Of a stretch of DNA of 64,000 nt, positions 56,529 to 64,000 are shown piece after piece. The stretch is from Meghimatium bilineatum. Its lineage: Eukaryota > Mollusca > Gastropoda > Stylommatophora > Philomycidae. Numbering within the stretch: the first letter of the stretch is position 1; each line of letters begins with the position of its first letter. The notes below the pieces were generated by a model that made no database searches, was not told the origin of the DNA, and saw only the letters and a list, made by a program, of their open reading frames with translations. Made by a program: the position numbers and the translations under genes. The stretch is taken from NCBI GenBank assembly GCA_034231615.1, contig CM067317.1, positions 47,807,376 through 47,871,375 on the forward strand. The letters are read 5' to 3'.

Positions 56529-56529
56529 T

Positions 56530-56835
56530 AAAAGCGCGTCTTCTATTTGCTAAGCCCTATGTTGCCTTTCAGCGTCAGGGGTAGAAGAGTTTTCTGGAGA
56601 TGCACCCCTCCCCCCCTCCCTATGTGCTGAGTATATTGTGGAATTTGTCGCATCTTATTTTTTTTCAGTGGTCCATCGTTTTCGTGGCCAGCCTCTAGGT
56701 CTGCCTTCGCTTTATCTGTGTAGCATAGCTTGTTGTGGTATGCTGTCTGCTGGTAGTCTGCTGATGTGTGCAAACCATTTGATATGTTGTCTCTTAATAT
56801 ATTCCAAGATGGGTGGTGCCGGTTCTCACTACCAG
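56530..56835 (-). mobile_element. LINE relic, RT tail
   Basis: The minus strand contains RPRKRWTTEKK, STIYSAH, and the terminal CCCCTGACGCTGAAAGGCAA. The same tail is at 19895 (-) and 50185 (+). At its upstream end a 31-bp array begins. Confidence 0.7.
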
Positions 56836-57062
56836 GTAAGAAAGATTGACTCATTCTTATTACCAGGTAAGAAAGATTGACCCAATCTTATTACCAGGTA
56901 AGAAAGATTGACCAATTCTTATTACCAGGTAAGAAAGATTGACCCATTCTTATTACCAGGTAAGAAAGATTGACCCATTCTTATTACCAGGTAAGAAAGA
57001 TTGACCCATTCTTATTACCAGGTAAGAAAGATTGACCCATTCTTATTACCAGGTACGAAAGA
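56828..57062. repeat. 31-bp tandem repeat
   Basis: Eight units of ATTACCAGGTAAGAAAGATT plus GACCCATTCTT. Each unit contains CAGGTAAG, a perfect 5' splice-site consensus in the sense direction of the gene. Confidence 0.94.
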
Positions 57063-57332
57063 CAAAGTACAAATCGTGATACTTGTCTGTCATCTATCTT
57101 ACCTATTGTCTTGTCTCCTGTTTTGTGGTTAGGCGTTGCGGGATTCCATGCTGGATCGAATGAATGATTTACTGACAATCGGTTTCGGGTTTTAAAAAAT
57201 CCTATAAGGCGTGAGGATTATCTTTATTGTACTCTGGTTTTCCCTATATGAACTCATTTCCTCACAACGACGCGGCTATAAAGTGACCGAAATTCCGGTA
57301 ATACTGTAACAACTAACTCCAATGATGTGAGG

Positions 57333-57470
57333 TGTTTTATATGTCAAATATATAAGCTATGATAGGTGTTTTATATGTGATAGACATAAGCTCTGATATA
57401 TATTTTATATGTGATTGACATAAACTATGATAGGTATTTTATATGTGATAAACATAAGCTATGATATAAG
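57333..57470. repeat. Tandem repeat, unit about 34 bp, diverged
   Basis: Four units of TATGATAGGTGTTTTATATG and TGATAGACATAAGC. Confidence 0.85.
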
Positions 57471-57509
57471 TGCCAATAACTATTACAAATGTGACTTTCT
57501 TACATTTAC

Positions 57510-58165
57510 TATTTCTCTCACACAGTGGTCAATAACCTAGACCTTCTCTCACACAGTGGTCAATAACCTAGTCCTTCTCTCACACAGTGGTCAATAACCT
57601 AGTCCTTCTCTCACACAGTAGTCAATAACCTAGTCCTTCTCTCACACAGTAGTCAATCACCGAGTACTTCTCTCACACAGTAATCAATAGACTAGTCATT
57701 GTCTCACACAGTAGTCAATAACCTAGTCCTTCTCTCACACAGTAATCAATAGACTAGTCCTTCTCTCACACAGTAGTCAATAACCTAGTCCTTCTCTCAC
57801 ACAGTAGTCAATAACCTAGTCCTTCTCTCACACAGTAGTCAATCACCAAGTACTTCTCTCACACAGTGGTCAATAACCTAGACCTTCTCTCACACAGTAG
57901 TCAATCACCAAGTACTTCTCTCACACAGTAGTCAATGACCAAGTACTTCTCTCACACAGTAGTCAATCACCAAGTACTTCTCTCACACAGTAGTCAATCA
58001 CCAAGTACTTCTCTCACACAGTAGTCAATCACCAAGTACTTCTCTCACACAGTAGTCAATGACCAAGTACTTCTCTCACACAGTAGTCAATCACCAAGTA
58101 CTTCTCTCACACAGTAGTCAATCACCAAGTACTTCTCTCACACAGTAGTCAATCACCAAGTCCTT
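57510..58165. repeat. 31-bp minisatellite
   Basis: About 21 units of TCTCTCACACAGTAGTCAAT plus (AACCTAGTCCT or CACCAAGTACT). The first half is mostly the CCTAGTCC type and the second half mostly the ACCAAGTAC type. Each unit contains CTCTCACACAG, like a 3' splice site. Confidence 0.96.
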
Positions 58166-58342
58166 CTCTGGAACAGTCCAGCTCGCAGATCACAATCAGC
58201 GTCACTTATCTGGGCTGACCTAAAAATCTTCTTTGATTGGGTGGTGCCACAAATTGTACGCAAAGTGGTCAAGGATTAGTAACATCAGCCAGGATCAGTG
58301 ACGCTGTTTTGGTATCTGCTCGCATGAACATTCTGGAAAACG
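58163..58342. mobile_element. Palindromic MITE, family B, second copy
   Basis: The left arm CTCGCAGATCACAATCAGCG with TCACTTATCTGGGCTGA pairs with the right arm TCAGCCAGGATCAGTGACGC and TGTTTTGGTATCTGCTCGC; the outer ends are TCTCTGGAACAGT and ACATTCTGGAAAA. The left end abuts the 31-bp array. Confidence 0.85.
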
Positions 58343-58984
58343 TGTGACCTTTCCTTTTCCAAAATAGTGCAATGCCTCACCTTAATCCGACCTCTCTTTG
58401 CGCCAATAAACACAATCCTAGTTTTTTGTCACAACTTGATTTATTTCCTTATTTCCAGGAAATTCGCACAATTTATTTTACATAAACAATTCACAGGTTT
58501 TCAGTGTCTTCCACATCAATATAAACTATTCTAACCAGACTAAATTTTTTTGTATTGTTTGTTTTCCTAGATCCAAGGGAAAGTTCGACTCAACCATAGA
58601 TTTACCCGTACCAGACATTGAAACGTGCGATATATTGTTCTTGTCAATATTTCTCCTGGCGAATTTTTATGTATCGGGTTCATCTGCACAAAATTTTCTC
58701 AAATCCCAGACGCCAATTTGACCTTAAACCGTATGTAATAGTAAGGTCCCTTAGAACACCTTTGAGACATATACTGGAATATATCGCTATTCCTCTGTTG
58801 TTGTTTTTTCAGTGATCAGATTTAAGACAGTGGGTGTTTTTTGTTTACACTTCAAACCATCGCCTCATTTCGTAGAGATCAGTGTTTCCCAATATTTGTT
58901 GTACCATGCCCCACCAAAGCCTTTCTAAAATTCTGATGCCGCCCCACCCACCTATGCAACATATACATGTTTTTGTATATTACA
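58343..58984. other. Intron sequence, no gene recognised
   Basis: CAGTGTTTCCCAATATTTGT at 58881 is a weak hAT-like end. The 58618-58815 frame has no motif. Confidence 0.45.
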
Positions 58985-59300
58985 AAATTGAATTATTCCC
59001 TAATGAAGTCTAATTGCCGTTGGTCCTACATCGGGCATGTTCTACGCGCAGACATCAACAGGATACACCACCAATCTCTTGAATGGGTACCTACAGACAA
59101 AAGAGCAAGGGGTAGACCAAAAGAAACACTCAGAAGAACAATACTTAGAGAAAGTAAGACAATCAATATTCATACTATTCAAGAACTGCACAGAATAGCT
59201 TTCAACAGACAGAATTGGAGAGATCTGACCTCTGCCCTATGCGCTAACTTCAGCGCAGAAGGAAAATCAGAGAGAAGCCTAATTACAACGTGTTCGATGT
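58985..59300 (+). mobile_element. LINE relic, RT C-terminal tail (best copy of its family)
   Basis: An open + strand frame reads RWSYIGHVLRADINRIHHQS, then LEWVPTDKRARGRPKETLRR, then ELHRIAFNRQNWRDLTSALC, then ANFSAEGKSE. (R)W-YIGHVLR-----IHH--LEW-P--KR-RGRPK-T-RR and A-(N)R--WR-L--ALC is a canonical LINE RT tail. The frame is uninterrupted here, but the RT itself is missing. Related: 24424-24815 (-) and 21350-21800 (+). Confidence 0.88.
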
Positions 59301-59371
59301 TGCCCCCTTGAACAATCATATTGTCCACCCCCCTTTTGTTACTAAGAAAGTGGCTCGTAATATATTCACCA

Positions 59372-59657
59372 AGCGCCTGTGTGTTGTCGGGGCCCGAAAG
59401 GGAATCAAAGAATAGCAACACTGTTTACCTTCCATGCATGTCGTACGATGCGACTAAGGAGGTTATGGGATGGTGTTGGCTGTCCCATCCCATATAGGGT
59501 CAGTGACCCACAGCCATGCTGATGCCTGATGTGTCAGGCCGAAAGGCGCAGATATCGCCGCAATGTTGTAAACTATAACACAAAACATTCCGTTCTCCGG
59601 AATACATCCTGCTGGTCTGCAGGAGTTTGAGAACGAACGCAGAAGACGAAGAAGAAG
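59372..59657 (+). mobile_element. SINE R1, full-length reference copy with target duplication
   Basis: It is bounded by 10-base direct repeats ATATTCACCA (59362-59371 and 59658-59667). It runs from AGCGCCTGTGTGTTGTCGGG, through AAAGAATAGCAACACTGTTT, CATGTCGTACGATGCGACTA, CCATATAGGGTCAGTGACCC and GGCCGAAAGGCGCAGATATC, to GAGTTTGAGAACGAACGCAG with a (GAA)n tail. No A or B box of the pol III type was recognised. The 3' stem-loop is CGTTCTC (59591-59597) with GAGAACG (59629-59635), enclosing CCTGC/GCAGG. Confidence 0.92.
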
Positions 59658-60111
59658 ATATTCACCATGAACGTTATTATATCTTCCCAAATGGAAACGT
59701 GATAGTTTTGCATTCTATGCTCCTTCACCGCCTAATGCGATGTATAGGACAGAAAGCCGAGCTCCCGAGTTGGAGCGATGTAATGCTACTGTTTAACTCT
59801 TGCATATTGTTGAGATCCATATCCTCTGTTATGGTTGTTCTACGAAGAGTCTCTCTAGGTATTCCTCTTTTTTCTTTTACCCTGGTTCCCATTTTAATGC
59901 TCGTTATGGCAGTCTGTTTTCAATCTTATCTAACGAAACTAGAAAGTTTATTACTCCTCATTATCTTATAGTCCTGATATAACCAAATTAACTCTGATAC
60001 GTGGTTGAAATCTCCTCTTTCTAAAGTCATTAAATCTTATCTAAACACACTAGAGGGCTTTAAATAGTTTTGCAGTAGTCAATGTTCATTTTTTTTAAAA
60101 ATCTTTTTGTG

Positions 60112-60167
60112 TCTTTGAGTACTGTTGAGTCTTTGAGTACTGTTGAGTCTTTGAGTACTGTTGCAAT
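60112..60167. repeat. 18-bp repeat, three units, near an exon
   Basis: GAGTCTTTGAGTACTGTT occurs three times, ending about 35 bases upstream of the CCG exon acceptor. Confidence 0.9.
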
Positions 60168-60199
60168 GATTACTATTTGGTTGAATTATTTCTTTCCAG

Positions 60200-60293
60200 T
60201 TCGAATGTTGCGGTGTTGTTGGTGATATCAACTCTACAACATCATGGGCCTACTACAAGGAATACTCCATGTGGTTTCGAAACCAGACAGATG
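60200..60293 (+). CDS. Tetraspanin exon: large extracellular loop with CCG motif
   Basis: The exon is 94 bases: 31 codons plus one base (phase 1 end). It starts FECCGVVGDINSTTSW and ends WFRNQTD. It carries the diagnostic CCG of the tetraspanin large extracellular loop, whose cysteines pair with a later PXSC and another cysteine expected in the next exon. Two N-glycosylation sequons are visible (NST, NQT), making three in this loop with the one in the previous exon. The acceptor is TTCTTTCCAG and the donor GTAAGTTGAC. A 22-bp tandem array begins about 150 bases after the donor. No later exon (PXSC, TM4, C-terminus) was recognised from 60294 to 64000, so the gene presumably continues past the window. 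Confidence 0.92.
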
Positions 60294-60444
60294 GTAAGTT
60301 GACCCCAGCCAGCTATAGATGTATTATGGGATGTAGATTATATTATTCATCTTCACTGGCTAATTTTTTTTTATCCGCGTTTTCTAATGGCTGTTAACAA
60401 AACGTAGACACAACTGACCAATACTAAGTACGGATACGTGGGAA

Positions 60445-61312
60445 TAGTCTTCATTACACGTATTTCTTGTCTTCATTACAAGTATTTCTTGTCTTCATCA
60501 CACGTATTTCTTGTCTTCATTACACGTATTTCTTGTCTTCATTACACGTATTTCTTGTCTTCATTACACGTATTTCTTGTCTTCATTACAAGTATTTCTT
60601 GTCTTCATTACAAGTATTTCTTGTCTTCATCACACGTATTTCTTGTCTTCATTACACGTATTTCTTGTCTTCATTACACGTATTTCTTGTCTTCATCACA
60701 AGTATTTCTTGTCTTCATCACACGTATTTCTTGTCTTCATTACACGTATTTCTTGTCTTCATCACACGTATTTCTTGTCTTCATCACACGTATTTCTTGT
60801 CTTCATCACACGTATTTCTTGTCTTCATCACAAGTATTTCTTGTCTTCATTACAAGTATTTCTTGTCTTCATTACAAGTATTTTTTGTCTACATTACAAG
60901 TATTTCTTGTCTTCATCACACGTATTTCTTGTCTTCATCACACGTATTTCTTGTCTACATTACAAGTATTTCTTGTCTACATTACAAGTATTTCTTGTCT
61001 TCATCACACGTATTTCTTGTCTTCATCACAAGTATTTCTTGTCTTCATCACAAGTATTTCTTGTCTTCATCACAAGTATTTCTTGTCTTCATTACAAGTA
61101 TTTCTTGTCTTCATCACACGTATTTCTTGTCTTCATCACACGTATTTCTTGTCTTCATCACACGTATTTCTTGTCTTCATCACACGTATTTCTTGTCTTC
61201 ATCACAAGTAATTCTTGTCTTCATTACAAGTATTTCTTGTCTTCATTACAAGTATTTCTTGTCTTCATTACAAGTGTTTCTTGTCTTCATTACAAGTATT
61301 TCTTGTCTTCAT
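60445..61312. repeat. 22-bp minisatellite, about 39 units, four-state variant pattern
   Basis: The unit is TTCAT(T/C)ACA(C/A)GTATTTCTTG plus TC. Two dimorphic positions occur in all four combinations along the array; a few units carry TACATT or other single changes. Three open frames of about 260-300 codons are by-products. The array begins about 150 bases after the tetraspanin exon donor. Confidence 0.96.
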
Positions 61313-62120
61313 CATCATCAAGTGCTGTCTCTTCAAGGAAGATTATATGCAACGAACCTGGCATAACTTTTGTCTCATGTCTTGGTGGTGCATTCTGCTA
61401 GACCGTAACCTAGCCATCGCATGATGTTTCTCTCCCTCTTGTATCTCTGGCTACCTCTTGCTAGCTACCTTCAAATATATAATGTTTCTCTCCCACCTGT
61501 ATCTCTGGCTACCTCTTGCTAGCTACCTTCAAATATATGATGTTTCTCTCCCACCTGTATCTCTGGCTACCTCTTGCTAGCTACCTTCAAATATATGATG
61601 TTTCTCTCCCTCCTGTATCTCTCGCTACCTCTTGCTAGCTACCTTCAAATATATGATGTTACTCCTTCTCAAGTGAAGATGATTGTAGCATTAAGATGAA
61701 GCCACGATTAGCGCAATGAAATTGAATTACAGTGAGGGAGAGTTTAGCAATGTTGTCAATCTGATTCTCTTGCCCCTAGGCACATAGTCTAAGAGGCAAG
61801 ACAAAAACCAAGACGACTGAGTATGCGTTGGGGTGCAGTAAATGACCAAGTGTCCTTCTGTCTCACCAAGCTCTCATCGTGTCTGTACGCTCTGGGTGAA
61901 GCCTTTCTATATGGTTTTCAACAATGTCACGTCTTTTAATATGTCCAAAACATTTTAAAATTTTTGTTTCGTTTTATTGAGGTCTTTAGCACAAGCAGAA
62001 CGTCTTTGTTTATTTTGTCTTGTTTTACTTTTCCGTAATTTGATTGGTAACATCGTGTGAAGGTGTCTATGTTGCGTCCATACTTTTGTATTTTAGTTCC
62101 GTTAACGTATGATGTGACGT
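61310..62120 (-). mobile_element. LINE relic, GATGATGA-tailed family, longest copy
   Basis: It runs from the tail CATCATCATCAAGTGCTGTC through GGTGGTGCATTCTGCTAGAC and a 58-bp array (61425-61670) to TTTTAATATGTCCAAAACAT. On the minus strand FGHIKRRDIVENHIERLHPE is legible in the latter part. The upstream region to about 62120 looks like further RT C-terminal sequence with stops. Confidence 0.75.
61425..61672. repeat. 58-bp tandem repeat inside a LINE relic
   Basis: Four units of TCTCTCCCACCTGTATCTCT, GGCTACCTCTTGCTAGC and TACCTTCAAATATATGATG. The unit is the R-RYKW coding end of the LINE, expanded in place. Confidence 0.93.
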
Positions 62121-62339
62121 CATAAACTAATGTAAAGTGATAACCCTACAACACATGAAACCGTATTATGCAGTCATGTTGGCTCAGTTTGGATCATTCG
62201 TGACCAGCAAATATATAAGACCTATTAGTTACACAAAATGCTACCAATGACAACAACAACAAAAACATCTTATCCACAGTATCTTCATTCCAACCCTGTG
62301 CTACCAATGTCAAACATGGTCCTTAACAACAAAACATAA

Positions 62340-62735
62340 GAGACAGCTGGTTACAACAGAGATGAGTTGTCTGAGAAAAGCCACAGGAGTGACCAGAAGA
62401 CACAGAATTAGAAACGATGTCATAAGAGAAAGAGTGGGTGTCACATCAATTCTACAGTGCATACAAAACCAACAGATACAATGGTTTGGTCATCTGGAAA
62501 GAATGACGTGTGATTCATTAGTTTATAAAGCATATACGAAGAGAAGAGAAGCAGAAAGAAGAGCCAATGGTAGGCCTAGAGTACGCTGGATGGACAACAT
62601 CAAAGAGACATTACACGAACACCAAATAACATTATTTGAAGCTGCCAGAAAAGCGAGAAAGAGAACATTGTATCTCCCTCGACACCCGTAAAGGGTAAAA
62701 GAGGAAGGAAAGAAGAAGAAGAAGAAGTTAAAAGG
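62340..62735 (+). mobile_element. LINE 3' end with intact RT tail frame
   Basis: The frame from 62362 reads CLRKATGVTRRHRIRNDVIR, then ERVGVTSILQCIQNQQIQWF, then GHLERMTCDSLVYKAYTKRR, then RANGRPRVRWMDNIKETLHE. The element ends CACCCGTAAAGGGTAAAAGA then (GAA)n. It is 5'-truncated, but the surviving frame is open to its stop, so it is relatively young. A shorter copy is at 48823-49033. The (GAA)n end is the same as that of SINE R1. Confidence 0.9.
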
Positions 62736-63294
62736 AAACAGCCTTCTAGAATGAATCATTGGACTTTTCCCCTCCGCACTAAATATTAAATGTGATCTAC
62801 TGTTGGTCCTTCGTGTTCCGTGTGAGAATCCCTGACTTATGTACATCATAAGAATACTGCCATAACCAACTTGCTTTGTCACAACAAACAACTATTTCAT
62901 TTATCAATCATGACCCAATTTACATCTAATATATACTTGGAAAATTTCACCGTATAGAAATGTCAATGTCAAATCATGTTATTAACTTTGACCTTTTCAG
63001 CATTTCTGTGGATAATGACCGGTTTTTATTTTTGGGGTCTTTTTTCTACACATTACTGTACTGTATATGATGGGTTTTTTTTTAAAATAGAACAATGTCG
63101 CTGTTTTTATTTTATCGATGAGATCTTAGACTAGGAAAGGGAATGATGTTTAGTCTATGTTCAGTTTATCCGGGGAAAACAAAATGTGTGATTTTATGGT
63201 TGATGAATATTGCAATGTTTTTATGGCGACGCTGATGCGATAGCTTGCACTATTGTGATAATTTTATTTGTGTTGAAGCTTGTACTTTAACGTC
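62736..63294. other. Flanking or intron sequence, no gene recognised
   Basis: No downstream tetraspanin exon was recognised. No repeat family was identified. Confidence 0.5.
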
Positions 63295-63333
63295 GTGTTT
63301 CTCTCAAACTCCTGGAGATTAACAGGATATAGT
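63295..63333 (-). mobile_element. SINE R1, older copy, 3' part
   Basis: CTCTCAAACTCCTGGAGATT and AACAGGATATAGT match the inverted R1 3' end. The copy is interrupted here by a younger R1 and resumes at 63624. Confidence 0.75.
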
Positions 63334-63613
63334 TTCTTCTTCTTCTGCGTTCGTTCTCAAACTCATGCAGATTAGCAGGATGTAGTCCGGAGAACGGAAT
63401 GCGTTGTGTCATAGTTTACAGCATTGCTGTGATATCTGCACCTTTCGGCCTGACACATCCGACTTCAGCATGGCTTTGGGTCACTTAGCCTATATGGAAT
63501 GGGATAGCCAACTCCATCCCATAACCTCCTTAGTCGCCTTTTACGACATGCGTGGAAGGTAAACAGTGATGCTATTCTTTGATCCTCTTTCGGGCCCCGG
63601 CAACACACGGGCG
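63334..63613 (-). mobile_element. SINE R1, young copy nested in an older R1
   Basis: A complete minus-strand R1, from the inverted (GAA)n tail to the head GGGCCCCGGCAACACACGGG (complement). It is bounded by AGGATATAGT at 63324-63333 and at 63614-63623, a perfect 10-base target duplication made from R1's own sequence. Confidence 0.93.
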
Positions 63614-63623
63614 AGGATATAGT

Positions 63624-63705
63624 ATTAAAACCGGAATGCGTTGTGAAATGGTTTATATCTTGGCTTGGGTGTTTGATCTTTTCGGCCACACACATTTGAC
63701 TTCAG
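63624..63705 (-). mobile_element. SINE R1, older copy, middle part
   Basis: CCGGAATGCGTTGTGAAATG, TTTTCGGCCACACACATTTG and ACTTCAGCATTC continue the older R1 from 63333. Confidence 0.8.
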
Positions 63706-63714
63706 CATTCAACG

Positions 63715-63960
63715 CATGTGAGTTTCCGGTGCCCGAAAGGGAAGAAAGAATAGCAACACTGTTTACCTTCCATGCTTATTGTAAGAGGCGACTAAGGAAG
63801 TCGTGTAGTGGAGTATATGTCCCATCCCATAATTTCAACGTAACTAAGAATTAACGCTGAAGTCTGATGTATCCGACCGAAAGGTGCCGATATCGCAGCA
63901 AAGTTGTAAATCATGATACAACGCATTTCTACAGGAAGTGTTGCGATGTCTTCAACTAGA
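63715..63960 (+). mobile_element. SINE R1, third copy at this site, opposite orientation
   Basis: It runs from TGCCCGAAAGGGAAGAAAGA through AGAGGCGACTAAGGAAGTCG and TGATGTATCCGACCGAAAGG to CAAAGTTGTAAATCATGATA. The 3' end is missing or diverged. The hairpin GCCGAAAGGC of other copies is ACCGAAAGGT here, a compensating pair change. Confidence 0.8.
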
Positions 63961-64000
63961 GGAAAGGCTGACTATTCAGACAAATAATAATGTAGACAGC

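Larger units (their letters stand above)
12956..60293 (+). other. Tetraspanin gene locus, partial (four exons, three introns)
   Basis: The extent runs from the first to the last recognised exon. All four donors read GTAAGT. The 158 joined codons give a continuous tetraspanin from mid-TM1 to the middle of the large loop with no stop. Introns are 2,814, 33,069 and 10,980 bases and are filled with minisatellites and retroelement relics. The 5' end (promoter, first exon) and the 3' end lie outside what can be recognised. The coding fraction of the locus is about 1 percent. Confidence 0.88.

Noticed and set aside
60438-61401. Three overlapping frames of nearly 300 codons, rich in hydrophobic residues
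   Set aside because: The 22-bp array is read in three phases; the hydrophobicity comes from the TTT/CTT-rich unit and does not indicate a membrane protein.

Overview
The window is animal (metazoan) genomic DNA from an intron-rich, AT-rich, repeat-dense genome. It carries four spliced exons of one tetraspanin gene on the + strand, and everything else is intronic or flanking repeat. No prokaryotic gene structure, rRNA gene, intact tRNA gene or CRISPR array is visible. The mix of tRNA-derived SINEs, short 5'-truncated non-LTR retrotransposon tails, palindromic MITEs and many minisatellites would suit a lophotrochozoan such as a mollusc. That is a guess from style; nothing in the window fixes the taxon.

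Gene layout. Exons lie at 12956-13156, 15971-16045, 49115-49219 and 60200-60293. All four have AG acceptors and GTAAGT donors and join in frame (67+25+35+31 codons). They encode the second half of TM1, the small loop, TM2 with GCCGA, TM3, and the first part of the large extracellular loop including CCG. The introns measure 2,814, 33,069 and 10,980 bp. The 5' exon and the exons for the rest of the large loop, TM4 and the C-terminus were not found, so the gene very probably runs off both ends of what is visible.

Repeat layout. About 50 tandem arrays (units 14-95 bp, up to about 1.6 kb) are scattered throughout. Many have unit lengths divisible by three, so they give long but meaningless open frames on both strands. 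More than 20 relics of non-LTR retrotransposons are present, mostly RT C-terminal tails, plus one RT core with YADD, one RNase H and one CCHC-type zinc knuckle. One dispersed SINE-like family (called R1 here, about 285 bp, (GAA)n tail) has at least 15 copies or fragments, several with target-site duplications. There are three tRNA-type SINE families, two palindromic MITE families (called A and B) and hAT-like termini. The first 850 bases recur at 5281-6121.

The most notable signals are: a covarying 3' stem-loop in R1, which shows no obvious pol III promoter; nested insertions that date elements relative to each other (SINE in SINE, SINE in LINE, LINE inside SINE); a 63-bp satellite with 126-bp and 314-bp higher-order periods; a 22-bp array built from four combinations of two dimorphic sites; and microsatellites that look like expanded retroelement tails.
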